NCBI GenBank assembly: GCA_018881555.1
Contig: JACAXG010000131.1
Coordinates: 1,240,001-1,304,000, forward strand
Direction: 5' to 3'
DNA: 64,000 bases
From: Amblyornis subalaris
Taxonomy: Eukaryota; Chordata; Aves; Passeriformes; Ptilonorhynchidae
The notes under the pieces are model-generated. The model was not told the DNA's origin, searched no databases, and saw nothing but the letters and a program-made list of their open reading frames with translations. Both the position numbers and the translations under genes were made by a program. Of the stretch, positions 47,501-58,570 are shown one piece after another. How positions within the stretch are numbered: the stretch's first letter is position 1; each line of letters starts with the position of its first letter.

Positions 47501-49370
47501 TTCTTTATGCAACCTGACAATTTTATTTGTGGTTTTAATACCTGTAGCAGAGTGAGAGATCACATAATCATAGTTCTGCTCCTTCTTGTGTCTCTGGTGG
47601 GTCAGTACAGAGCTGGACTAATTCTCTGGCACACCGCCCTCACATACAGAACCATGGTGGTAACTCTGTGAGGGAGAACACACTTGAGAAGACACTTCAT
47701 TATGGACAGTTCAAAGAAATGATCACAGGAATTAACACAAGCAGATGAAGAAAATTGGAACAGTTTCTCTTAATTGATTAAACTTTAAAAAAAAAAAGAC
47801 AGAAAAAGTATAGCACTATAGATTTAAGTTCTCTGCCAGAATGGAGTACCAAATTCCACTTTTTCTTTTAAAGTATTCTCACAAGGAAAAGCAGGAGAAG
47901 GATGTGCTTTTATGCACATCAGTGTGAAAGTATGAACATAGACACAGAGGAGGGGTTTTGGTTGCTTTTCAAGAAATGAGTGTACCTGAATATGCAAATG
48001 CAGCTTTGCTGCTTTGGTGTTTACACCTGATTCAAATGTATACAAACATATAACAGACAGGCCATTACATAGTTTTGCATATTTATGTATTTATGCATGT
48101 GCATACAGACACACAAGGGTGTGTTTGACAGATCTAAGGAGAAATAAGGCTTCATATCCTCAGCTAATCCAGTGTTGTTCCCTCTGTTGATGCCAGATTT
48201 CCTTTTGCTGGTTTGGGTCTTTTGTCAGTATTAAACACACTACTACACTGATAAAAGTGGAAAAGCAACAAATTTTGCTTGTCCTTTTCACACCTCATCC
48301 ATTGTTAGGGCTCCTTATTTACAAGAGTTTTAAAGCAAATAATTGCATTTTCCTGCACCCATTGAAGATCAGATGAACTGAACAAGGCTGAGTTTAATCT
48401 AAAGGTCATCCAACAGACATATCCAAGGTAGATTTTCTTCTCTACTCTTTATGAAATAATGGAGAAAAAAAAAACGCCTGGAAAACAATGCTAGGATCTG
48501 TCCCATAAATCCAGAATCTCTGAGTTTTAACTCACAAGGGAAAAAAAAAACATTTTAATTGTTACAATCTTGCTGCTGATGTTTCCCATTTAAAGGTGAC
48601 TGCTGCTCCCTCAAAAAAGATTTTGCTCTCTCTCCAATGGCTGTCTGGGTCAAATATTATGTGCATTTTAGAAAGCCAGATCTGGAGATGTTCTGCTTTA
48701 GTTTAGCAAAAACATTTCACCATAGAATTGCAAACTTGTAGAACCTCAGAGATTGCCTTTTTTTCACCAGTGTCACCCAAGGTAATGCCTGAGATGGTGA
48801 CGTGATCACATGATTCAGCCAGACAGTACGAGGCATTCAATCTTGAGACCCAAGGTGACATCTTTCCTGAGCTGACCTCATTCCAGACCCTTTCTTCTGT
48901 GAACCTGCAGGAATTCATCTCATTGTCTTGGCCATGGTGAAGCTTCAGGTAGGAGGCAGAAAAATTCTCCCTGAAGCTGAACTTCTGACCTAAAGTTAAT
49001 GACCCAGGGAGCTTACGTAAGGGGAAGGGAATCGGGTGTAAACAAACTAAAGCATTAACAGACATGGAGGACAGGTAGATTTAACGAGATTTAAATGAGT
49101 TTTAGCCAGACTGAATTGTAGAAACAATCCATGACCAGCATCAGAATTGTAATACCTCACCACAGAACAATGTGAAAAGAAGTCCAGTCTGGGGCTATAC
49201 CACACAGTTTTCTTTGATTCTCCTCAAAGGTATAAAAAACCATTGCAAATATAATGAGATCCACAGGAACATCAATGAATAAAAAGATTACCATTGTGAA
49301 AACTTTCCCCACTGGTTGTTTACTTCTATTTGTCTTTCCAGGAGGCTCTGCTTCCAAAAACTTGGAATGT
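44563..49370. other. Unique non-coding sequence
   Basis: No gene or transposable element recognised in about 4.8 kb. A TTTTAGGC/TTTTAGAC-like tandem patch lies near 45180-45225, and an exact octamer ATGCAAAT at 47992-47999. The 127- and 125-codon frames at 45956-46445 overlap on opposite strands. Neither resembles a protein family. Confidence 0.55.
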
Positions 49371-49391
49371 ACACACACACACACACACACA
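49371..49391. repeat. (AC)n microsatellite
   Basis: About ten uninterrupted AC units, a standard dinucleotide microsatellite. The 149-codon plus frame at 49254-49703 reads straight through it as a histidine/threonine run, which argues against that frame being a gene. Confidence 0.95.
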
Positions 49392-50955
49392 GTTGCAATA
49401 TATACACATACACATAAGAGGAAGATGAAACTTTTGCACTTTCCATTTACAGGTCCAGTAGAAAGACATCAAAGGAATGTTCTGACATTTCTGGTCACAA
49501 TCCCAAACTATGTTCATACAGAAGTGTTAACTGTGGTATTCTGGCTTGATTCCAAGTTATATTCAGCTTACCTAAAAAAGGTACTTTCAGGTGAAAAGGT
49601 TATCCTTCATTCCCTCTCCAGAGACCCCAAGGCACATGTTGAAGACAGAGTGGCTGCAGTGCTCTACCTCAGAAGCAGCTGCATTTCAGAGGTGAGGGAA
49701 TAATCCCATTCGTTCAACTTCTGCCAGTGGATGTGCACTCATGGGGGAATCAAACTTTAAAATTGCAGGCTGGAAAATGCTTTGGGACTTTCCAGAGTAG
49801 AAAGACAGATTTTAAAATAAAAAGCAAGGAAGGAAAGGAAATAGGGAAAATGAGGAATTGATAAAGAGTGAATAAAGACAGGAAAGAACAGAGGAAAAAT
49901 GGAGTAGGAATTCAGAGTACAGGAATGATTTGAGATTTTTCTAGCTGAGCTCCTGGGAAAAGCTGAAATGTAGAGAAGATTCTACTGAAGAAATGTACCC
50001 AGTTGCTGGCTTGACTTGGTCTCACGACGCTGGCCAAACCAAAGCAATTTAGCCATAATGGAATGAGTGTTCTCCTCGTCAGAAATGTGATTATTCCTTC
50101 TGGTGCTTGCCTGAATATTACAGCCTATGGCAGGGCCTGGACAAAGCAAAAGCTTGGCTCTTACTCTTGCTGCTTTACAGAGAGGGAAATTAAGTCAGAA
50201 TGTGTACAGATTCAATTGTAGTTTTTGGCTAAAATAAGAGCCAAGCAGACTTCTTGTTTCCTTGCCCTCAGCAGAAATGATTGATAGCTGCACAAAAGCT
50301 GTTGCACCAAGTTCCAGATGACTGAGGATATTCTTTCAGCACAGGGTCATTCATAAGCCCAAATGGTTTTGACAGAACAGATAAAATTGATTTAACTTAA
50401 GAAAGCCAAAATTTTTTTTCTAGCCAGACATCCATCAAACATTAAATACACAATGCAGAGGTACAGTGATCTTGAGCCAAAGCAGACTCTATTCTCTTAA
50501 GAGACCTGACTGGTCTTTCAAATGTACAAAGTGCATCCTCTATCTGTTTAGGAGGCTGCCATGCTTTATTAGAGTCAGATCAGCTACATGATGGTGTGAG
50601 TCAGGCAGAATTGTTCCTCCCTGTGCATTGAACTGTCAGTATCCACCAGATCTCTGCAATTTAAACTTGCATATAAATAGTGTCTAGAAATGCTCCAGAA
50701 GTCCATACACCCAGAACACATCTATGAAGAAGGAGCATCGTCAAGAGAGGGATGTGTATGTGACTGAGGAGGCATCTCCAGGCTTCAAAGGTGCTGAAAT
50801 AATTTTAGGTGTGTATTTTAATTGTGTCTGGGTCTTTTTGCTTATTGAAGCCATGATTGCTGATGGACATGGGCGAGCTCCCTGGCTCTGTGAGCTTGTC
50901 CAGCCCTGACACTGTGGTGTCCTGTCCCTCGGTGCCACACAGAGCCTTCACCTAA
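49392..50955. other. Unique non-coding sequence
   Basis: No gene recognised. Composition becomes gradually richer in GC after about 50860, leading into the CpG island. Confidence 0.5.
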
Positions 50956-51310
50956 ACCGAATTACGTCCACCCGCTGCTCATCCAAGCAAAACACGCGCG
51001 GGGTGATTTCTCCCCACAAATATCTAGCAGGAATTCATTCTAGAACAGCAGAGACTTGGGGGAGAGTTTTATCCTCTCCCATTGTTCTCAGCCTTCCCAG
51101 CGTCCCATCCCGCCGGGCCAAAGGTGCCGCTGTCCTCAGGTCGGCGGCCGCGGCGCCGCGCGGGGAGCGGTGCCCCATCTCCTCATTGTCATTCTGCCCG
51201 TGTCCCCCCGTTCCCTCTGCTCTCCAAAGGTCAGCCCGAGGTCTGCGCTGAAGCGTTAATGGGCGAGCAGCACTCGCCAGCAACTCCTGCCACTGCATAG
51301 GCACTTAGTC
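50956..51310. promoter_or_regulatory. CpG island, candidate promoter or regulatory CpG cluster
   Basis: The only clear CpG-dense segment in the window. About 20 CpG fall in roughly 170 bp around 51100-51270, with the core 51141-51170 almost wholly C+G and a NotI site (GCGGCCGC) at 51144-51151. The rest of the window is CpG-poor. In vertebrates such islands mark promoters, alternative first exons, long non-coding RNA starts or polycomb-bound elements. Possible splice donors (CAG/GTCGGC near 51138, AAG/GTCAGC near 51228) exist on the plus strand but are weak evidence. Frames on both strands (67-89 codons) reflect the lack of AT-rich stops. No TATA box is evident. Confidence 0.6.
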
Positions 51311-51720
51311 CCTGCACATCAAGGCACACACGCGCTCTCCATGCTCCCTCGCCCTCCCTCCCTCTCTCTCTGCCTTGCAAATGACTCTGAGGAGCAGAGG
51401 CTGGTGGATGATTTAGATCAGGGGGGTGGAAAAGGGAGGGGGGGGAAAAAGCACTCAATTTTTTTTTTCCCTATTTTTTTTTTTGAACTGGGCTCCCAGA
51501 GAGCACTCAGGGCTGCCACGCAGTGCACGACGCCTACCTGCTCAACTGCAGGGAAACAAGCTTCTGAAGGCTTTAATGGGATTTTGCCCGAGGCTGTTTT
51601 ATTAAGATGTCGGCTTTTTCTGCTGCCTCTGCAGCTGACACCATTCACTGTCAGCTGCCCCCCTTCCCCAGTCCCCCTCCTCCCGTCCCCCCCAACAATG
51701 CACCAAATTACTCGCTTCAT
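51311..51720. other. Pyrimidine tract, G-run cluster and T-run
   Basis: Downstream of the CpG island lies a CT-rich tract (about 51340-51372), then a G-run cluster at 51420-51447 with runs of six, two, three and eight G. This is a possible G-quadruplex on the plus strand. Two long T runs follow (about 51460-51485). The region at 51640-51700 is again C-rich. No repeat family is recognised. Confidence 0.6.
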
Positions 51721-52230
51721 TTAGTGCTCATGGCTCAGCACAGGCAAATAAGAGGAAAGAGTTCGACTTGACCAGATGAGTCTCAGCGAGGGGAGGTGAA
51801 AAGACACTGCTGCTTAACTGGTGGGGGTTTCAAGCAGAAAAGGGAAAAGATCAATACCGCTGGGGCTTACTCCCACTCTATTAGAAAGAATCATATTTCA
51901 TATTAACATAGCCAATTTAGAAGCCACATTTACATTCCTAATTTGCATCCTGGCTTTAAAAGCTCATTTGTAATGGGTTGTATAATTATTGATGCCTTAT
52001 ATGTGAATGTACCACACAGTGACAGGTTGGGAAGGGGAGGAAATGCCGTCTGGTTTCAATAAACAAACTAGTTACAAGTTTTAATGAATGTTAGTCAGTA
52101 ATAAATGACTTTTTTTTTCTTTTTCCGTCTCAGATTAAAAAAGAAAGAGCGGAGCTGGACGAGCTAATTAGAGGTTGTGTATTTCAGTAGCAAGAGTAAA
52201 TGAGATACGGCACAGCAGTGGAAAATGTTC
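51721..52230. promoter_or_regulatory. Candidate conserved non-coding element next to the CpG island
   Basis: Repeat-free, N-free sequence with the texture of a conserved vertebrate enhancer. It has long mixed AT-rich stretches such as 'cctaatttgcatcctggctt' (51938-51957; ATTTGCAT is the reverse complement of the POU octamer) and 'gtataattattgatgcctta', plus the homeodomain palindrome CTAATTAG at 52164-52171. Its position beside the CpG island supports a regulatory role. Conservation itself is inferred. Confidence 0.4.
52109..52190 (+). other. Splice-acceptor-like site with short following frame
   Basis: A nearly pure pyrimidine tract at 52109-52130 is followed by CAG (52131-52133), a strong vertebrate 3' splice-site match. 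From 52134 the first frame reads 18 sense codons (IKKERAELDELIRGCVFQ) and then TAG at 52188-52190. The peptide is charged and helix-like, but I do not recognise it. It could be the last coding exon, or an alternative exon, of a transcript starting at or beyond the CpG island. It could also be a chance pyrimidine tract in a conserved element. A GT within AGAGGTTGTG (52173) would be a poor donor. Confidence 0.25.
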
Positions 52231-54281
52231 TGTGTAATGCCCCTTGTTGTGCCTGAGTGGTAGTGGCAGACCGAAGGATGGTTTCCTATCTAGAACTGAG
52301 CAGACTGAGGAAATCCTGTCTGGAAGGCAAGGCACGCTTTGCAAGTGTCGGAAAATATTATCTCTGATATCTCTTATTAAGTTCTCCAGATTTCCATGTA
52401 AGCTTAAGGTGAGCCGAGAGGAGGAGAGGAGTGGACAGGAAAAGTAATGATCTGTGAGTCTCGGCACACATGTCCTCACTAATCTCTTAGTAGGTTATTT
52501 TTTTGGTTCAAGTAGGCTGAAAGTATCACTGAGGTGGGATAAAATTATCTCTGCATAAGGAAAACAGAAAGGTTTCCTAAAGCTAAGGATAATATCATCA
52601 TCTAGACTGAGGACTCGGGGGCTGAGCTTGCTGCCTCTGCTCAGGGCATGGAGGAGAGGAAAAGTCTGGGCAATTCAAGCTCTTTGACTCTCAGAAGCAA
52701 GGTGACAAGACATAGAAACCCTCAGGAGACCCCATCTTTAACCCTCTCGTGGGTGAGCCCGCTTTTCGCATCTAGTCTTGAGAATAAATAAAGCGCTTTG
52801 ATGAATTTCCTTGGCTCTCATAGGAGTTTCACCCATTTGAGAAACAAACTTCTCACCAGACCATGTTGAATGAGCCTTCACAGGGGGTTTGCTTGATGGA
52901 AATACTTGGAATGTCCTGGGTTACTGTCCAAGGCTTTTGAACTGGGAATTGAGGACAGAGTGATGGTGATTTATCCCAGCTGAACCCAACCCTGTATTTT
53001 TATGGGTTTTGAATTTTGCAATTGGTGGCAAAATCTCCATTTAATTTCTTTGATCTATCAGAGCAAATGCTTTCTGATTTGAGCTGTTTGGGGTTTTCTC
53101 TTCATCCTTCCCACAAAATGTTTTGCTGCTTAGCACAGGACACCAGTGACAGTTGTAGACTAACATATTTTGGATTGTCTGTGTCATTTGAAATGCACTT
53201 TGTTCATATGACAAATAAAAGTTCAGATTGAAGCAGTACAGGTGGAAAACTAAAGTAAATACAGTAAAATAGAAAAATTAGGCAAATATCAAAATATCTA
53301 TTCAGAAGCTATAGGAGAAATTGTAATAAAAAAAAGTTCCTTCTATTCTGCCATTGCAATTCCTAAATCCGCTCTCCATTCAAAACTATTTCTAGTTTTT
53401 ATCAATTCAATTTATCTCTATGCAGCTTGAGAAGACAGCCAGGCAGTCTAAGACAGATATCTTCCTCATGTAACACCAACTAAAACTGACAATAGGTCAG
53501 AAAACAGCCCCCTTTAATGAAGTATTGTGTACTTTTGTCACACTGGATTTGAATTTGCTCAGGCACTCACTGTGTTACTACAATGTTGATAAAGTAAAAG
53601 AGAAAAATGCTTCCCAATGCCCTGTATCTCTCTCAGATGCTGAAAGCTGATGGAAAGGAGATGGTGCTGGTCATGTTCATGGCCAGTCTTCTGGGTGAGG
53701 ACACTATTCCCTCTGACCCTGCAAGCCCAAAGACTTTCCTATTTGTTGTTGCGCTGAGGAAAATTATCCACACATCCAGATCTTGGTCACCTTCTAAACA
53801 CTTTCCAATCAAAAAGGAGATGTGGTGCATGAGCTGTATTTCTGAAATTTCCTGGAAAGCAAAGGTAGGGGATGGATTCTCCAGCTTCCTTGTGATTCCC
53901 AGAGAATACTGGCATGCTGTGCTATGCCTCCGTCCCTCTACATCCCAGATGCATCTAAAAAAGGTGGGCATAGGTAGCTCTCTGTACTGAAGAAGACAAA
54001 TTACATGGAAAAGCGTTTTGAGAACATGACGTGTTACACCCTGAAGAGGGATTGAGTACAGGCATTGATGTCTTGAGGGTTTTCTAGGCTCTCTCTCCAA
54101 TAAAAGAGAGAAATTGGCTTTTTCAGTTTGCTATTCATCTTATCTTGAAGTAGACACTCGTAATACATCATATGAATTCTGTCTTGAAAGTACTCCCTTT
54201 CCCTTTATAAAGACTTCCTAGAAAAATAATCTGCTTAGAAGTTGACAAGTATTGTATACATGTCTAATGTAAGATCACTTG
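52231..54281. other. Unique non-coding sequence
   Basis: No gene recognised. Two overlapping opposite-strand frames at 53607-54100 (127 and 155 codons) are the longest pair in the second half of the window, but I see no domain, signal peptide or splice context for either. Confidence 0.5.
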
Positions 54282-54355
54282 ATCCCTGCCATGTCAGGGG
54301 GTTGGAACTAGACGGTCTTTAAAGTCCTTTCCAAATCAAACCATTCTCTGAATCC
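54282..54355 (+). repeat. CR1 LINE tail fragment
   Basis: Sense CR1 terminus of about 75 bp: 'gatccctgccatgtcagggg', 'gttggaactagacggtcttt', 'aaagtcctttccaaatcaaa' and the tail 'ccattctctgaatcc'. Confidence 0.9.
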
Positions 54356-55733
54356 TACCTTTAGGTTTAAGATGTCAGTCTGAGAGGAGGAAATACCAGC
54401 TCGGTGGTGGTATCTGGAAATGTTTTGTTGCTTTCTGCTTCCTGGTATATCCCTTTCCCTGGGATTGAGTTGAAACTGAAATCAACCAAGCTTTTGCAGA
54501 TGCCTTTGGAGTACTTATCCTTGTCAGCACCTGAATCAGTGATATCACTTTCACTTGCCTCTATCTTATAACAGAGTAACTTCCTACATGCACTCAAATT
54601 CAAATTTTCCCACTAAATCCTTTAAATGCAATGAACTTTGAAAAGAATGTAATGTCACTGGACTCAAAGTGGACACTGGTTAATCATGGCAATGGGAGTA
54701 GGATTAGAGCTCAAAGCAAATAAAAAAGCCGCCCATTTTTCTGTGGAGAATGCATGATACATCTTTTGGCTTTAACTTCTGCCACAACTTCATTCTGCTG
54801 CCTTCCACTAAATAATGTGCCTGTGTGATAAATAACAATTAAGAAGTCATTGAAGGTGGTTGAGCAATCCAATGTAATATATGCATTCATGCAATTTTGT
54901 TTTATTTTCAGAAGACATCAGTGAAAACAAATGTTTATCAAGTATATTGAGTGTTAAAAGAACAACAGAACATCTAATTTCCCATAAGCTCACACGTGTT
55001 TAATACAAAGGGTTGCTCATGCAGCATCCTGAACTGGATACGAAGCAGATCATCCCTGTAATGGTGTGGATGAAGGAATGAAAGGAGTTCAGCAAGTTCA
55101 GTTTTAAGCATGCAGTTTACATTAATCACCGAAGATTGCTATGTAATTAACAGAGAGAGATCGACACTCCAGGCAACTTCAGCTTTCAGGTTTCTCAGAA
55201 GAGATGGAAATATTAATCTTTTGGAATTATTAATCTTTCTGCACTGATGAGATGTAGTGTAGATGAATAACAGAGATTAGACATCTCATTTTTAGATGAC
55301 CAGCTTTCCAAAATGAAAGCTGTCAACAAGGATTCAGGCTTTCCAGAAGGTTGTTATTCCATTTACCTGGCTGTCAGGCACACACCTGGCCTTTCCCAAG
55401 GCAGAAGAGTTGACTATGTAGAGAATTTGGACACTTCAGAAAGATGGGTTATGACTGTAATAACCTGTAGGAACATAGGTTTGACTGCTGTGGGAATTAG
55501 AAAAATAATAGTAGTGTTTGTATAAGGCTGAGACTCTCTGAGTGAGTTTCCTTGGGGTTTTGTTGTACCTTATTAAGAACCAGATTTCAGCATACATTCT
55601 GCAAAATGCCTTTGCTGCACTAGAGCAATGTGGATTTGACAAATTCATTCTGCTATAAACTTTGTGCCTTGCTGAGAAATCATATACTCCAGAGGAATAT
55701 ATGTATAAATGTTTCCTAACTATCTAAAAATGT
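54356..55733. other. Unique non-coding sequence
   Basis: AT-rich, with no gene or transposable element recognised. Confidence 0.55.
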
Positions 55734-55775
55734 AGGTAGAAGTAAATGCAGATAAGGTAGAAGTAAATGCAGATA
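55734..55775. repeat. Perfect 21-bp tandem duplication
   Basis: Two identical abutting units, 55734-55754 and 55755-55775, each beginning AGGTAGAAG and ending TGCAGATA. A recent local duplication in non-coding DNA. Confidence 0.95.
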
Positions 55776-58199
55776 CATGCATATGCAGACACAAATATGT
55801 GAATTATCCACATATGCACATGTAGTTGGTTAGTGTCTTTTACAGTCAGAGAACAGGTTTGCCTTCAGGTATTTCAATTTAATGATATGAAGCACCTCAG
55901 CTACACTATAACTGTTAAGCTGAATTTTGTTTTGCATTTTGATTATAAATTAGAAGAGCGGTACATTAACTCTGTTTTGAGGATAAGATTAAAAAAAGGC
56001 TCTGTTTATTAAGCTGCTACCGTGGTGATATTTGTAGCATACATTACATTCATAATTGACTTATTAAAACTTATACACTGCAAATTATGGTGATAGCACC
56101 CACAGGCTAAAAAATCATCAAAATATATAATGGCAATTTAAGGAGGTTTGTATCCACAAATGGGAATTTTTATCTGGTGTTCTCTTGTTCTAATGTTTTA
56201 CTCCCAGCTTTTGCAATATTCAAATAGGTAGCTGGAATGAGATATTGAAAAGCAAGAAAGACAAAAAAGAGACTCAGAAGTAGTATTGGGTGATAAAAAA
56301 GAGCCAATGTATAGCAATATAAGACTATTTGTGGTAGGTTTTGCTTTAAACTTAAAGGAAAAATAGAGGAGTCAACTGGGTCATCTTTAATTCTAGGCTG
56401 TGGATAACGTAGGTTAATCCCTCACACCTTGTCTTCATAAAAATGTATCACTATCTCCCTATCTACATCATTAGAACAGTGGAGATTAGCACAGTGAAGA
56501 GTGCAACAAATTCAGAAATAAGNGCCATAAAAATAACTGACCTCCTAATGAGATCTAATGAGCTCCTAATGACTGCCATAAAAATTTTTATCCTCCTACC
56601 ACGTAGGCTCTCACAAAAGAGCAAACAAGGAGTGGGGTGATAAACCCACATTTATCCAAACTTCAGATTGAATTCTTTTGAACATATTTAGTGGCAACAC
56701 AATGACATGGATGTTTTCAGGCTTGGTAACACTGCACAAAGGTTGTTGGTAGATCAGAGGTGGGCTTGACGAGTGCCAGGCAAATGGGACAAAACAGTGC
56801 AAAGCTGTGAGTGACAGACTGTTGGGTTATCCCATAACCCAACTGCATAACCCATGGCTGTAGCACTTCAGCTGTTATATAATCCATGATTCTGCAATGG
56901 CTGTTTTCCTTTGGCTTGTCCATATGTGCAAACAGCTAAAGATTTGTTGTTCTGGAGATTCTGGCTCTTATCTTCTGGTAATCAGGACNGAAGTTGAAAT
57001 TCAGAGCTTGTTTAGAGAAAACACTCTCAGGGATGGCAAAATGAGACACAAAATGGCTAAAGTTCGGAAAGATCTTCAACAATTGTGGGAAGATGATTTA
57101 TTTTCCTAATAATAGGGATATGGTGCTCTAAGACACATAAAATACCTCCCACAATTGGCAGAAGCAATACAAGGATCTAAGTGAGATCTGAATTCTTTTG
57201 GAGAGTAGCCAAAGGTCAGGAAGGACACCTTAACATGTTATTAGGGGAAATGAATCTTCCTTATTGACCGTGTTGATCTGGTCTGCGCTGATTGTAAAGG
57301 GAGTTTTGTCACCCTGTGTGAATATGGAGACCTGTATTGCTGCTCTACAGACATGGAAATGTGACTTCCTCAGTGTGGAGCTGCATGGCACTTTATCAGG
57401 GTAAGCAATTAATGCCTAATTGGTAAAATGGAGGAGATGAGTCATGTGCTACAGACCACGTCTAGACTCACAAAACTCAGTAACCGAGTCAGGAATTTAA
57501 CCGATTCCCACTCTTGTGACACTGCTACAGATCTGCTCACCTCTCTNGTAGCAGTTCAAGTACTGGGATTGAAAGTACATAATGTTATAGATTATAAGTG
57601 CCTCTGACACAGGTGCACTTAGACTGAGGTTTTTGAAGCTAAGATACCTTGTCGTGAAACTGCACTTTCCTGGGTCTCACTTCTCCTCTGCATTTTGAAA
57701 ACTTCTCTTTTTGNTTCCCCAACTCAGAAAATAATCAGACAGAAATACTGGGAAAGTTTCAGCAAGTTCCTTTCACTGTAGGGTTTTGTGCAAGGTCTAT
57801 CACAGAAATGTATCATGCTCTGAAATTTGACAGAATGTGACAAGGCTTAGGTATTCTGGGCTGCTCAGAGACAAGAACATATTCTGAAATTATGTGACAT
57901 TCACTTCACTGAGGTATTTATTGAATGTCACTGAATGTAGCAAGTCAAGCTATTAAATGCTGAGGTAGACATGGATCAAATCCAGAAATAAATACCTTTT
58001 AGTTCTGTTGAACTGTTAACATGGCATCTCACTGCAACCCTGGGTTAGCAGAAGTTAAGTGAAGACTGGCTGAGGCTTTGCAGCCATGAGATAAAGTTTA
58101 TGGAAATACTAATGGTCATTGCAGCAAAATATATGAATCACAGCACTCAGAGGGCCTGAGCCCACAGCTGCAATGTATTTTCTGGGATGGAACATGTTT
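55776..58199. other. Unique AT-rich non-coding sequence
   Basis: No gene recognised. At 56521-56600 there is a cluster of imperfect repeats built from CTCCTAATGA and GCCATAAAAAT. The first N base after the long N-free block is at 56523. The remaining frames are at most 71 codons and show no domain. Confidence 0.5.
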
Positions 58200-58570
58200 T
58201 CTCAGTGTATCTTCCACTGACATATTTATTATCTAACCAATAAAGTTGGTTCATTAGGGCTTATTTAACTTTAAATGGCAGCTCTTTTGCTAGTGGGTTT
58301 GTATTAGACCACACAAATGCAGCTGAGTTATTCATAAGTAATTTGTGTATCATAATCTTGGAGGGATGAGGGAGAAAAGGCACAAAAACTTTCATTGAAG
58401 AGCTTTCATGATTTTGAATGCTGCCTGATTTCTAACTTTTCTGCTGCCATTTATATCTGAGATAAACTATCCAATGCATATGAAATGTTAATCTTGACTA
58501 ATTTAAGTGGATGGCAGTGAATTAATTTATCTTTAAATTTGTTTACTAAAAAATTCTCACAGAGAAAAAA
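58200..58570. promoter_or_regulatory. Possible conserved non-coding block
   Basis: AT-rich, repeat-free and N-free block with words such as CCAATAAAGTTGG, TTATTTAACTTTAAATGG and TGAATTAATTTATC, and no open frame. The texture resembles conserved developmental enhancers. No alignment was possible. Confidence 0.25.

Noticed and set aside
47992..47999. Second exact octamer ATGCAAAT
   Set aside because: A single 8-bp match is expected by chance in 64 kb of AT-rich DNA, and nothing around it stands out.
49254..49703. 149-codon plus-strand frame
   Set aside because: It runs through the (AC)n microsatellite as a His/Thr run and shows no known domain.
51035..51304. 89-codon minus frame, and plus frames, in the CpG island
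   Set aside because: GC-rich DNA has few stops in any frame. Frames are open on both strands, so openness is not evidence of coding.
53607..54100. Overlapping 127-codon plus and 155-codon minus frames
   Set aside because: They face each other on opposite strands, match nothing recognised, and have no clear splice or promoter context.
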